From Sporosarcina sp. P2 (GTDB lineage Bacteria; Bacillota; Bacilli; Bacillales_A; Planococcaceae), in assembly GCF_002743255.1 (NCBI RefSeq), contig NZ_PDYY01000001.1:372001-436000 (forward strand): a DNA stretch of 64,000 bases, in the 5' to 3' direction. The notes under the pieces are model-generated. The model did no database searches, was not told the DNA's origin, and saw nothing but the letters and a program-made list of their open reading frames with translations. Positions within the stretch are counted from its first letter, which is position 1. Each line of letters begins with the position of its first letter. Both the position numbers and the translations under genes were made by a program. This document shows positions 27,211-36,410 of the stretch, in pieces.

Positions 27211-28065
27211 ATGGATCAACTAAATGTACAAACGATGCGATTGAATGATGGAACGAGCCTTCCTTCAATTGGTTTTGGAACCGTGAAAGTAAAAGGAGCG
27301 CAAGGTGTGGTCAGTACGTTAACAGCGATCGAAGCGGGATACAGACTGATTGACACATCAACGAATTATAATAACGAGGGAATGGTAGGAGAAGCGGTTC
27401 GTAGATCATCTGTGCCTAGAGAAGAACTGTTAATCAGTTCCAAACTCCCTGGCGCTTCACATGAGTACGAAAGAGCAATCCTTATGATTCAAGAGTCTTT
27501 GTATCGTATCGGAATCGATTACTTTGATAAATACTTGATTCATTGGCCGCTTCCAAAACAAGATCAATATGTGGAAGCGTGGCAAGCTTTAGTCGATGCG
27601 CAGAAATTTGGGCTGATTAAGACGATAGGTGTATCAAATTTCTTACCGGAACATCTGGAACGTATCATTGAAAAAACAGGTGTAATGCCCGCTACCAATC
27701 AAATTGAGCGTCATCCGTATTTTAACAATAACGAACTAGTGGAATTCAATAAAAGCCGCGGCATTGTAACGGAAGCATGGAGTCCATTAGGGCGCGAATT
27801 AAACGATGTGTTAGAAAATGAAACGATTGTATCCATCGCTAAAAAATACAATAAAGAACCCGCACAGATTATTATTCGTTGGAACTTACAGAATGAAGTC
27901 TTAACAGTCGTGAAGTCATCTACTTACGACCACCAAAAAGCAAACCTTGATGTATTCGATTTTGAATTGACCGAAGAAGAGATTAGACAAATTGACTCCT
28001 TGGATAAAGGTGAAGCGGGAAGAGTAGAAGGACAGCATCCGAACGAATATGAAGAGTTCGATTAA
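27211..28065 (+). CDS. aldo/keto reductase
   Basis: 284 residues, AKR fold. GYRLIDTSTNYNNEGMVGEA holds the catalytic Asp and Tyr, LLISSKL the Lys, and DYFDKYLIHWP the His. NADPH-dependent reduction of aldehydes or ketones is expected; similar Bacillus enzymes (YtbE, YvgN) handle methylglyoxal and related toxic carbonyls. The start is set by AAAAGGAG before the ATG at 27211; the frame continues 18 codons upstream without a ribosome site. Confidence 0.9.
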   Translation: MDQLNVQTMRLNDGTSLPSIGFGTVKVKGAQGVVSTLTAIEAGYRLIDTSTNYNNEGMVGEAVRRSSVPREELLISSKLPGASHEYERAILMIQESLYRIGIDYFDKYLIHWPLPKQDQYVEAWQALVDAQKFGLIKTIGVSNFLPEHLERIIEKTGVMPATNQIERHPYFNNNELVEFNKSRGIVTEAWSPLGRELNDVLENETIVSIAKKYNKEPAQIIIRWNLQNEVLTVVKSSTYDHQKANLDVFDFELTEEEIRQIDSLDKGEAGRVEGQHPNEYEEFD

Positions 28066-28155
28066 ATATAACTTTTTTGGTAATGGAACACGTTGAAAGA
28101 GTTTGCCATATCAGATTGTATTAACTGTATGAAAATAAATCACCTTCAAAAAATA

Positions 28156-28207
28156 ATCCACCTTGACCCGCTATTTAAAGGGGCGAGGTGGGTTTTGCTG
28201 TTTTTTA
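28156..28207 (+). terminator. terminator after the aldo/keto reductase
   Basis: CCACCTTG-CCC pairs with GGG-CGAGGTGG and is followed by GTTTTGCTGTTTTTT. Confidence 0.8.
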
Positions 28208-28645
28208 TTGTACCAACGACTTTTTCAGAAACACAAAGAACACAAACACTCTTTTAGAATTACCGAAAATTTCATGCATTTCCTACATAGGATAGTTTCG
28301 ATTAAGCTATATTTACAGAGTTAGTATACTTGTGATTTCCGTACCACTTAGGAAAGTAAGTACTAATGAGAAGTAAATATCTTTGTATGACTTGTAGAAT
28401 GCATTAGCAGTGATGACCTGCGATAATCAAAGCGAATAAACAGGGAAGAAAAGATAGTTGTAGTGGAGCTAATGTCGTATAAAACATTAGCGATTGAGAA
28501 CAATGAATTCTAGAGGTATATAAAATCCAATACATATAGTGTTATGGGTCATTGTGAATGTAACAATTCCTATCATAGGTTCAGTAATTGGACAAAATAT
28601 TTTATCGACCGGAAATTTAATTCCCTTGAAGGAGGTAATCAATAA
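28208..28645 (+). other. intergenic before the Ca2+ antiporter
   Basis: 438 bases with no supported gene. From about 28555 a frame reads VNVTIPIIGSVIGQNILSTG, which looks like a membrane segment but has no start context or homologue I know and runs into the ribosome site of the next gene; it may be a gene scrap. Confidence 0.4.
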
Positions 28646-29599
28646 GTGTCCTATGTTTTATTACTAATTGGATTTGTATTATTGATTAAAGGAGCCGATT
28701 ATTTCGTAGATGGCTCTTCAAATATTGCCAGGCTATTGCAAATTCCGCCTATTTTGATCGGGCTAACCATTGTAGCGCTCGGAACTAGCTCGCCAGAAGC
28801 GACGGTCAGTATTATTGCAGCGATGGGTGGAAATGCAGACGTCGCAGTGGGGAACGTAGTGGGAAGTAATATATTCAATATCACCATCGTGGTCGGGATA
28901 GCAGCATTTCTGTTTCCATTGAAAGTACAAAGTGAGACCATCCGGAAAGAAATTCCTTTCACTTTACTGGCAGGTATTGTCATGTTGGTGTTGATGAGTG
29001 ATATGGCACTACAAGGCTTCAGCAGCAATATGCTCACGCGCGGTGATGGAATTATTTTCTTACTATTCCTATCGATCTTTATGTACTATGTGATTGAACT
29101 TGGTCTTAGAAGCCGTCAAAATGCCACGCTTACACAAGCTACTGAGAATGTGAAGTGGGGGAAAAATATTTTCATTACGCTAGTCGGGCTGGCGGCGATT
29201 ATTTTCGGAGGAGATTTGGTCGTCGATCATGCTACGAAGATTGCTTATTCTCTTGGCATGAGTGAAACTTTGGTCGGTCTTACGATCATCGCCATCGGTA
29301 CCTCCCTACCTGAATTGGTTACGTCGATTTCAGCGGCTTTGAAAAAAGAAAGTGAAATCGCTTTGGGGAACATCGTCGGTAGTAATATTTTCAACATACT
29401 ATTTGTTCTGGGGGCTTCCTCTGTCATTTCGCCAATCGCAGTGAACGATAAAGTATTTATTGACGTGATCATTATGCTAGTATTGACCTTAGTATTGTTA
29501 CTGTTTGCAAGAACTGGTTTCAAAATTGGTAAGCGTGAAGGTTTGATGCTAGCTGTAGCATACGTCGTGTATCTTGTGTATGTTATTTTGCGTAATTGA
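28646..29599 (+). CDS. CaCA-family Ca2+/cation antiporter
   Basis: 317 residues, about ten membrane segments in two inverted halves. The two alpha repeats are plain: IVALGTSSPEATVSI with GNVVGSNIFNI, and IAIGTSLPELVTSI with GNIVGSNIFNI. The acidic residues in these repeats bind Ca2+. It resembles E. coli YrbG and exchanges Ca2+ for Na+ or H+. The start is GTG after AAGGAGG. Confidence 0.93.
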   Translation: MSYVLLLIGFVLLIKGADYFVDGSSNIARLLQIPPILIGLTIVALGTSSPEATVSIIAAMGGNADVAVGNVVGSNIFNITIVVGIAAFLFPLKVQSETIRKEIPFTLLAGIVMLVLMSDMALQGFSSNMLTRGDGIIFLLFLSIFMYYVIELGLRSRQNATLTQATENVKWGKNIFITLVGLAAIIFGGDLVVDHATKIAYSLGMSETLVGLTIIAIGTSLPELVTSISAALKKESEIALGNIVGSNIFNILFVLGASSVISPIAVNDKVFIDVIIMLVLTLVLLLFARTGFKIGKREGLMLAVAYVVYLVYVILRN

Positions 29600-29656
29600 G
29601 TAATAATTTGCTGATGGTCTGCTTCTTTATATGAAAGAAGCGCTTGATTTCATAAC

Positions 29657-29694
29657 GAAAAGGCAATTTTCCATTCGTGGAAAGTTGCCTTTTC
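29657..29694. terminator. bidirectional terminator
   Basis: GAAAAGGCAA/TTGCCTTTTC with an inner TCCA-TTCG-TGGA stem-loop. It lies between the antiporter and the leftward regulator remnant. Confidence 0.88.
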
Positions 29695-29730
29695 TGACTT
29701 TACGGCATGATGTGATTAGAGGGGTCCTTG

Positions 29731-30234
29731 TTATCTCCACTTATATCCGATCCCCCAAACCGTCACCAAAATCTCTTCTATAGGAAAATTGGATTTTCTC
29801 AATTTATCCCGTAGATTTCGAATATGAGAATCGACTGTACGAACTTCTGTATACGTGTCATATTCCCAAGCTACTTGAAGTAAGTCTTCCCGTGTGAACG
29901 TCCGATTTGGCCGGTTCATTATCGCTTCTATAATATAGAATTCCTTTAACGTAAGACGAACTTCATGCGAGTCATATAGGATGGAATAAGACTCTAAGTC
30001 AAGAGTAAATGGGCCTTCCTGTATAGCCTTTATTTGATTTTCACCCTCTGTACGCCGTAATGCCACACGCACTCTTGCTGTGAGTTCGCGTTCGTCAAAT
30101 GGTTTCGTAATATAATCATCCGCACCTTGGTCGAGTCCTTTCACAATATCTGATTTGTCGGATCGATCAGCACGAGATGTACATCCTCCATCCAAGTGAA
30201 TAACTGCGGTTTCAAACGGATTCACCAGCCACAA
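29731..30234 (-). pseudogene. OmpR/PhoB-type response regulator, 5'-truncated
   Basis: The frame keeps the end of a receiver domain (SDIVKGLDQGADDYITKPFD, with the conserved Lys) and a full winged-helix output domain (LTLKEFYIIEAIMNRPNRTF to VWGIGYKW). The first ~85 residues of the receiver, including the phospho-accepting Asp, are missing; the 20-odd N-terminal codons (MWLVNPFETAVIHLDGG) match no receiver. No histidine kinase adjoins it. The break faces the aromatic island that begins about 90 bases away. Confidence 0.8.
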
Positions 30235-30325
30235 ATGCCGTCACACAATCTTCGGATAATGTTCGATCTTTTCATAGCATCTCATTAATCACCCAGTTAA
30301 TTATTAGAAGATTTGAAATTCTATG

Positions 30326-30354
30326 TTGACAATGAATTTATTTAGAAGTATGAT
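30326..30354 (+). promoter_or_regulatory. promoter P1 (cupin/redox operon)
   Basis: Consensus -35 TTGACA (30326-30331), 17-bp spacer, -10 TATGAT (30349-30354). Confidence 0.85.
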
Positions 30355-30360
30355 ATGACC

Positions 30361-30389
30361 ATATAGAAACATTGTTTTCTATATAAAAC
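30361..30389 (+). promoter_or_regulatory. island operator O1
   Basis: Arms ATATAGAAA and TTTTCTATAT surround AAAC-ATT-GTTT, then a third half-site; GTTTTCTATATAAAAC is the 16-base GTTT-to-AAAC module shared by all five island operators. It starts seven bases after the -10, a repressor position. Confidence 0.8.
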
Positions 30390-30448
30390 AGGGACTTCTT
30401 TGAATAAGCGTTTTCGTCAAGAGGTCTAAAAATAGGGAGGAAGAAAAC

Positions 30449-30979
30449 ATGGAGTTCACAACAGTAGAGGATTTTGAAAAGAAATATATTGCGAGATTGG
30501 GAGATAGAAAGTTGGACTGGAACGTTTTAAAGTTCCAAGAAGAATTAGATCCGAGATATCGCCGTGCACAAATGCGCTATATTGGACGTGGTGCAACAGC
30601 AAACAAAGATTCAAATGTAATTGAAGCAAACAACTTCACATTAAGCACGATGGTTTTACCAGCTGGTTCAATTGGTCCATTGCACTTACACTCAGACGTA
30701 GAAGAAGTGTTCTTCATTTTGGAAGGTGAAATGACGGTCCTTTTAGAGTATGAAGGAAAAGAGTATGAGATAAAAATGAATAAGCGCGACTGTGTCAGCG
30801 TACCACCCGGCATTCAGCGTGGTATCCGCAACGATGGAAAAGAAGATGCGATGATGCTTGTTATGCTAGGTGCGGCAAAACCACAACTACCGACTTATCC
30901 AGAAGGCAGCGAACTTGAAAAGATTCGCATTGAGCGTGCGAAAGAAAGAGAAGCGATTGTTGCGCAGGCAGACCGCTAA
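30449..30979 (+). CDS. cupin-domain protein (paralogue 1)
   Basis: 176 residues, one cupin barrel. Motif 1 is GPLHLHSDVEEVFFILEG with both metal His and a Glu pair; in motif 2 (PPGIQRGIRN) the usual His is an Arg, so metal binding may be incomplete. FQEELDPRYRRAQMRYIGRG precedes the barrel. A close paralogue lies at 53116-53646, at the other end of the island. The function is unknown; possibilities are a small-molecule isomerase or decarboxylase of the pathway, or a sensor. AGGGAGG precedes the ATG. First gene behind operator O1. Confidence 0.8.
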   Translation: MEFTTVEDFEKKYIARLGDRKLDWNVLKFQEELDPRYRRAQMRYIGRGATANKDSNVIEANNFTLSTMVLPAGSIGPLHLHSDVEEVFFILEGEMTVLLEYEGKEYEIKMNKRDCVSVPPGIQRGIRNDGKEDAMMLVMLGAAKPQLPTYPEGSELEKIRIERAKEREAIVAQADR

Positions 30980-31148
30980 TTTATCGATGGATCAACTGAT
31001 CTTCAATCAAAAAATATTTTTGCACAGAATGTAGAGGCGTCTACCATATAAGACTTTCATCTCTAAAAGTGACAAAATGATAGCGCTTTAATTATCCAGT
31101 TTAGCAGGTCATCCAAACTCTAGATGACTTGCGTTCTTAATCTGGATG

Positions 31149-31170
31149 CAATTACGCCTCGGCGTAATTG
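31149..31170. repeat. perfect palindrome, AATTGAT-tailed type, copy 1
   Basis: CAATTACGCC-TC-GGCGTAATTG, 10-bp arms, followed by ATTAC. It lies 74 bases before the reductase start. A related hairpin precedes the ferredoxin at 35043-35062. Confidence 0.65.
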
Positions 31171-31243
31171 ATTACATAGTTTCATATTTTACTTAACGGT
31201 AGAGGTGCATCGACATCAATCGAAGGAAAGTGAGGAATTTAAA

Positions 31244-32239
31244 ATGAAAATCGATGAGAAAGTATACGACATCACAATAATTGGAGGTGGCCCTGCTGGG
31301 TTGTTTACTGCATTCTATGGAGGAATGCGGGAAGCTAGTGTGAAGATTATAGAAAGTTTACCTCAGTTAGGTGGCCAGTTGTCAGTACTCTATCCGGAAA
31401 AGTATATTTACGATATTGCTGGATTGCCGAAAGTCCGTGCCCAAGAATTGATCGATAATTTAAAGGAACAAGTGAATATGTTCCCAACGACAATCTGCTT
31501 GGAGCAAGCTGTACAAACGGTGGAAAGTCAAGAAGACGGGATTTTTAAACTCCAAACGAATCAAGAAATTCATTTTTCAAAGACGATCATTATTACGGCA
31601 GGGAACGGAGCATTTGTAGCTCGTCGCTTAGGGATTGAAGGCGCAGAGCAATTCGAAGGGAAAAACCTTCATTATTTCATTGACAACTTAAATAGGTTTA
31701 CGGATAAAGAAGTGGCAGTATGTGGCGGGGGAGACTCGGCGGTCGACTGGGCATTGATGCTCGAACCGATTGCGAAAAAAGTTACCATCATCCATCGACG
31801 CGATAAATTCCGCGCTCACGAACATAGCGTGGAAAATTTGAAAAAATCCAGTGTGGAAATCAAAACCCCTTATGTTCCGTCTGAACTGATCGGAGATGAA
31901 GGTGGTATTAAACAAATCGTCATCGAAGAGCCTAAAACTGAAAACTGTGAAGTGATTGATGTCGATGACTTTATCGTCAACTATGGATTCGTTTCCGCGC
32001 TCGGTCCAATTAAAGATTGGGGATTGGAGATTGAGAAAAATTGCATAATCGTTAACAATAAAATGGAAACGAACATTCCTGGCATTTATGCTGTGGGTGA
32101 CATTGCAACGTATGAAGGGAAAGTAAAACTGATTGCCACCGGATTCGGTGAGGCACCGGTCGCAGTTAGTAATGCAAAGCAGTACATTGACCCGAATGTA
32201 CGTTTACAACCGAAACATAGTACGGCAATCTTTGCATAA
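31244..32239 (+). CDS. ferredoxin--NADP+ reductase, YumC/TrxR-like type
   Basis: 331 residues, matching B. subtilis YumC (332). FAD motif [19 protein letters not shown] motif [13 protein letters not shown], and the C-terminal [19 protein letters not shown] block; the CxxC of thioredoxin reductases is absent, as expected for this group. It moves electrons between NADPH and ferredoxin. GTGAGGA sets the ATG at 31244; the open frame begins 13 codons earlier at a GTG. Next to 2-oxoacid:ferredoxin oxidoreductase and ferredoxin genes, it is probably part of the electron supply for the Rieske oxygenase. Confidence 0.92.
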   Translation: MKIDEKVYDITIIGGGPAGLFTAFYGGMREASVKIIESLPQLGGQLSVLYPEKYIYDIAGLPKVRAQELIDNLKEQVNMFPTTICLEQAVQTVESQEDGIFKLQTNQEIHFSKTIIITAGNGAFVARRLGIEGAEQFEGKNLHYFIDNLNRFTDKEVAVCGGGDSAVDWALMLEPIAKKVTIIHRRDKFRAHEHSVENLKKSSVEIKTPYVPSELIGDEGGIKQIVIEEPKTENCEVIDVDDFIVNYGFVSALGPIKDWGLEIEKNCIIVNNKMETNIPGIYAVGDIATYEGKVKLIATGFGEAPVAVSNAKQYIDPNVRLQPKHSTAIFA

Positions 32240-32394
32240 AGTTTTACGATAATATATATGTTGAAGTTATTTTGGCTATAACTATCGGCTTACTGTCCGA
32301 ATTGCTATCTATCGTAATTTTATCGACAAAAATCAGCGGTTGAATGTTAACTTATATGATTTTAACAGTAACCGTGCTAAAAGGGGCAGATTTC

Positions 32395-34161
32395 ATGAAA
32401 ACAGATCTTTCGTGGAAAGTGGGAGGACAGCAAGGGGAAGGAATTGAAAGTACGGGTGAGATTTTCTCCAAAACTCTGAACCGGCTCGGTTTTTATTTAT
32501 ATGGATATCGCCACTTTTCATCTAGAATTAAAGGTGGTCATACGAACAATAAAATTCGCGTTAGTACTGAAAAAGTCCAGGCAGTTGCCGATAATTTAGA
32601 CATACTTCTTGCATTCGATCAAGAAACGATTGATCTAAACTATCATGAATTACATGAAAAAGGTGTTATCATTGCTGATACGAAATTTAAACCAGTGAAG
32701 CCGGAAGACTCGAAGGCTGAACTATATCCTGTTCCATTTACTGATATCGCTTCCGACCTCGGCACTTCTTTGATGAAAAATATGGTAGCGATCGGTGCTA
32801 CTTGTGCCGTTATGAATTTGGAGGTTGAGGATTTCTCTGTTGTTATCGAAGAGATATTTAATAGAAAAGGCGGAGATATGGTTCAGAAAAATATGAAGGC
32901 TATCCAAGAAGGGTATATGTATATGCAAAAAAGCCTTGGAGAAAAAGCCTCAACTTTATATCTTGCAAAGGCTGAAAATACTCATAAACGGATGTTTCTG
33001 ATTGGTAATGATGCGATTGCGCTTGGGGCTTTGACAGCAGGGGTTCGTTTTATGCCTGCTTACCCAATTACACCAGCCTCTGACATTATGGAGTATTTAA
33101 TTAAAAAGTTACCAAGAGTGGGTGGAACAGTCATTCAAACAGAAGATGAAATTGCAGCTGTGACGATGGCAATCGGTTCTAACTATGCGGGTGCTCGTTC
33201 TTTCACTGCATCATCTGGTCCTGGATTATCCTTAATGATGGAAGCGATTGGCCTTTCCGGCATGACGGAAACCCCTCTTGTGGTTGTTGATACACAGCGT
33301 GGTGGGCCATCTACAGGATTACCAACAAAGCAAGAACAGTCGGATTTAATGGCGATGATCTATGGGAATCATGGAGAAATCCCGAAGGTTGTCATTGCGC
33401 CAAGTACAGCTGATGAAGCTTTTTACGATACGATAGAAGCATTTAATATTGCAGATGAATACCAGTGCCCTGTTATTTTATTAACCGATTTACAACTTTC
33501 GTTAGCAAAACAAACCGTAGAAACTTTTGATTTTGATAAAGTACACATTCGACGAGGTAAGTTAATTACTAGTGACATTGAACAAACGGATGAAAAGGAT
33601 TATTTTAAACGTTACGAAGTAACAGAAGATGGTGTCTCTCCACGTGTGATCCCAGGGGTGAAAGGTGGCATTCATCATGTAACTGGTGTCGAGCATGACG
33701 AAGCAGGTAGACCAAATGAAACTGCAAGTAATCGTAAACAACAAATGGATAAAAGAATGCGTAAATTATCCAACTTGACAAAACGATTCCCAAATCCAAT
33801 CACAGTGAATGTTCCAACAACAAAAACAGATCTTTTACTAATTGGATTTAATGCAACGCGTGGTGCTATTGAAGAAGCTGTCCACCGTCTGAGAGAAGAT
33901 GGATTGAACGTAAATCACTTGCAAATTCGACTCATTCACCCATTCCCGGCGGCAGCTATTAAGCCTTATATAGACGGGGCAGATTATGTACTTGTTGCAG
34001 AAAGCAATGCGACGGGGCAACTTGCCAATATTATAAAAATGAATGTTGGTCATGTCAATAAAATTCAAAGCATATTGAAATATGATGGTGATCCATTCCA
34101 ACCACACCATATTTACGACGCGGGCAAGGAGTTGTTAGAACATGTCTACATCAACAATTAA
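32395..34161 (+). CDS. korA: 2-oxoacid:ferredoxin oxidoreductase, fused gamma-alpha subunit
   Basis: 588 residues. Residues about 1-190 are the gamma domain (GGQQGEGIESTGEIFSKTLN, FSSRIKGGHTNNKI); the rest is the alpha, pyrimidine-binding part (RFMPAYPITPASDIMEYLIK, SGPGLSLMMEAIGLSGMTET). With the beta subunit it oxidises a 2-oxoacid with CoA to acyl-CoA, CO2 and reduced ferredoxin. AAGGGGC precedes the ATG at 32395; the 17 codons upstream lack a ribosome site. It overlaps the beta gene by 20 bases. The exact 2-oxoacid (2-oxoglutarate, pyruvate, or a pathway product) cannot be told. Confidence 0.9.
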   Translation: MKTDLSWKVGGQQGEGIESTGEIFSKTLNRLGFYLYGYRHFSSRIKGGHTNNKIRVSTEKVQAVADNLDILLAFDQETIDLNYHELHEKGVIIADTKFKPVKPEDSKAELYPVPFTDIASDLGTSLMKNMVAIGATCAVMNLEVEDFSVVIEEIFNRKGGDMVQKNMKAIQEGYMYMQKSLGEKASTLYLAKAENTHKRMFLIGNDAIALGALTAGVRFMPAYPITPASDIMEYLIKKLPRVGGTVIQTEDEIAAVTMAIGSNYAGARSFTASSGPGLSLMMEAIGLSGMTETPLVVVDTQRGGPSTGLPTKQEQSDLMAMIYGNHGEIPKVVIAPSTADEAFYDTIEAFNIADEYQCPVILLTDLQLSLAKQTVETFDFDKVHIRRGKLITSDIEQTDEKDYFKRYEVTEDGVSPRVIPGVKGGIHHVTGVEHDEAGRPNETASNRKQQMDKRMRKLSNLTKRFPNPITVNVPTTKTDLLLIGFNATRGAIEEAVHRLREDGLNVNHLQIRLIHPFPAAAIKPYIDGADYVLVAESNATGQLANIIKMNVGHVNKIQSILKYDGDPFQPHHIYDAGKELLEHVYINN

Positions 34162-35011
34162 AGATTTTAGAAATGGTGTGAAACCAAATTGGTGTCCAGG
34201 CTGTGGAGATTTCTCTGTACAAGCGGCGATCCAGCGTGGTGCAGCTAATCTGAATCTTTCTCCAGAAGATCTGGCGGTTATCTCTGGAATTGGCTGTTCT
34301 GGTCGTATTTCAGGCTATATTAGATCCTACGGTCTACATGGAATTCACGGGAGGGCGCTACCGATTGCTCAAGGAGTAAAGATGGGGAATCGTGATCTTA
34401 CTGTCGTTGCGGCTGGGGGAGATGGCGATGGTTTTGCGATCGGGATTGGACATACAATTCATGCGATGCGGCGCAATATGGATATAACCTATATTGTTAT
34501 GGATAATCAAATTTACGGCTTGACAAAAGGTCAGACATCACCGCGTTCAGAGGATGGGTTTATCACATCGTCAACACCGGAAGGATCAATTGAAAAAGCA
34601 TTATCTCCAATGGAGATGGCGATTACGAGTGGAGCTAGTTTTGTGGCGCAATGTTTTTCAGCGGATATTAAAGAATTGACTGCGACAATAGAAGCAGGAA
34701 TACAACATAAAGGTTTTTCTATTATTAACGTCTATAGTCCATGTGTTACTTACAATAAAGTAAATACGTATGACTGGTTCAAAGAGAATTTGACTAAATT
34801 AAGTGATATAGATGGATACGATGCTTCAAACCACGAAATGGCCATGAACACTTTAATGAAACATAATAGCCTAGTAACTGGAATTGTTTATCAAGAAGAG
34901 AAGCCTTCTTATCAAGAGTTAGTAAAAGGGTATGCTGAGCAACCCTTGGCCCATATGAATCTCGATTTACAACCTGAACTTTTTAGGGAACTTGTAAACG
35001 AGTTCATCTAG
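34142..35011 (+). CDS. korB: 2-oxoacid:ferredoxin oxidoreductase, beta subunit
   Basis: 289 residues. The ThDP motif GDGDGFAIG...NMDITYIVMDNQIYGLTKGQ is complete. Cys18 and Cys21 (NWCPGCGDF), Cys52 (GIGCSGR) and the Cys of YSPCVTYN supply the [4Fe-4S] ligands. It pairs with the preceding gene. The ATG lies inside korA, after AAGGAG. Confidence 0.9.
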   Translation: MSTSTIKDFRNGVKPNWCPGCGDFSVQAAIQRGAANLNLSPEDLAVISGIGCSGRISGYIRSYGLHGIHGRALPIAQGVKMGNRDLTVVAAGGDGDGFAIGIGHTIHAMRRNMDITYIVMDNQIYGLTKGQTSPRSEDGFITSSTPEGSIEKALSPMEMAITSGASFVAQCFSADIKELTATIEAGIQHKGFSIINVYSPCVTYNKVNTYDWFKENLTKLSDIDGYDASNHEMAMNTLMKHNSLVTGIVYQEEKPSYQELVKGYAEQPLAHMNLDLQPELFRELVNEFI

Positions 35012-35042
35012 TTTTTTGCACAAGATTGAAAGACATAAATCT

Positions 35043-35062
35043 AATTGTGCGGAGGCGCAATT
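35043..35062. repeat. palindromic hairpin, AATTGAT-tailed type, copy 2
   Basis: AATTGTGC-GGAG-GCGCAATT followed by GATAAT, 30 bases before the ferredoxin start. It shares its outer AATT...AATTGAT layout with 31149-31170. Confidence 0.55.
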
Positions 35063-35077
35063 GATAATAGAAGATGA

Positions 35078-35335
<258 letters not shown>

Positions 35336-35407
35336 TATCCTAAGATAGAAGTCTCCCTTCTTATAATGTAATGACGATGTAGATTCTCAATTTTAATTAT
35401 AGACAGG

Positions 35408-35440
35408 GGGAATAAGAGGTCGCTTCTTATTTCCTTTTTT
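35408..35440 (+). terminator. terminator of the redox block
   Basis: GGGAATAAGA/TCTTATTTCC (one G-U) followed by TTTTTT. It ends the cupin-reductase-kor-ferredoxin unit. Confidence 0.8.
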
Positions 35441-35507
35441 GATTATATTAAGAAGTTGTTTGAATATAACGTATTTTGGTAATAGTCGGTTTGGACTTGG
35501 GAGTCGC

Positions 35508-35537
35508 TTGACTTTATGAAGAATAAGTACGTACAAT
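35508..35537 (+). promoter_or_regulatory. promoter P4 (hydrolase-iclR)
   Basis: TTGACT (35508-35513), 18-bp spacer, TACAAT (35532-35537). Confidence 0.65.
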
Positions 35538-35549
35538 CAATCTTAATAT

Positions 35550-35575
35550 CGAAAACTTTGTTTTATTGATAAAAC
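35550..35575 (+). promoter_or_regulatory. island operator O4
   Basis: AAAAC-TTT-GTTTT followed by a third half-site; the 16-base module reads GTTTTATTGATAAAAC. It begins about 12 bases after the -10 of P4, upstream of the operon that encodes the IclR regulator, so autoregulation is expected. Confidence 0.7.
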
Positions 35576-35612
35576 ATAGAAAAGACGATAAAAATGCTTG
35601 AGGAGGGGTTTT

Positions 35613-36407
35613 ATGTCGAAAGTGGAGTTGGTGGATCTGCCTATTCATTATCTCAGAGAAGGAAGTGGACCACCGGTGGTCTTATTGCATGGCTTAGGAA
35701 ATAACTCGAAGTCATGGATTCATCAATTGGAAGGGCTGAAGAAAGATTATACGGTAATTGCTTGGGATGCTCCCGGTTACGGTCAAAGTGCGGACCCTGT
35801 TCCAGAATTACAACATTTTTCCCAGTTTGCGGATCATTTAAAGAAATTTCTTGATGATCTTCTATTAGAGGAAGTCTATTTGTTAGGGCATTCGATGGGG
35901 GCGGCGATTGCGATCGATTTTGCAATAAGGTTTCCTGAAATGGTTACCAAATTGATGATTGCTGCACCGACCCGAGGAGCGGCTGGGCTCAATGAAGAAG
36001 AAAATATAAAGAAAAGAAAAGCTCGGCATGATCTCGTGGAAAATACTCCACCGGAAGAATTAGCAAGACAAAGAACGTCTGCACTGCTCGCTGCAAACGT
36101 AGATTCTACAATTTTGGAATATGCGCAAAACATTATGGCTGAAGTCCGACCGGCGGGTTATAAATCAGTTGCCAACAGTTTATATCACCTGAATCAAATG
36201 GATGAGTATTCAAAAGTTATGGTTTCGACACTGGTAATTTGTGGAGAAGAGGACCAGGTGACGCCTGTCAGCGAGTCGAAAATTATTGTCGAAAGGCTGA
36301 AAGACGGACGTTTGAAGACAATAGCGGATGCGGGCCATCTCAGTTACTTGGAAAAACCGGAAGTGTTCAATAAATATGTATTAGATTTTTTAAGAGAAGA
36401 GGAATAG
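35613..36407 (+). CDS. alpha/beta hydrolase, likely meta-cleavage-product (C-C) hydrolase
   Basis: 264 residues. The catalytic triad is visible: Ser94 in LGHSMGAA, Asp214 in GEEDQVTP, His242 in DAGHLSYLEKP; the oxyanion motif HGLGNN is near residue 26. The size and pathway context (extradiol dioxygenase, dihydrodiol dehydrogenase) suit a BphD/MhpC-type hydrolase that splits the ring-cleavage product; an esterase or enol-lactone hydrolase is also possible. The start is set by GAGGAGGGG before the ATG at 35613. It is followed three bases later by the iclR gene. Confidence 0.8.
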   Translation: MSKVELVDLPIHYLREGSGPPVVLLHGLGNNSKSWIHQLEGLKKDYTVIAWDAPGYGQSADPVPELQHFSQFADHLKKFLDDLLLEEVYLLGHSMGAAIAIDFAIRFPEMVTKLMIAAPTRGAAGLNEEENIKKRKARHDLVENTPPEELARQRTSALLAANVDSTILEYAQNIMAEVRPAGYKSVANSLYHLNQMDEYSKVMVSTLVICGEEDQVTPVSESKIIVERLKDGRLKTIADAGHLSYLEKPEVFNKYVLDFLREEE

Positions 36408-36410
36408 ATA

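Noticed and set aside
28555..28645. Membrane-like peptide frame before the Ca2+ antiporter
   Set aside because: No start context and too short to assign; mentioned only as a possible scrap.
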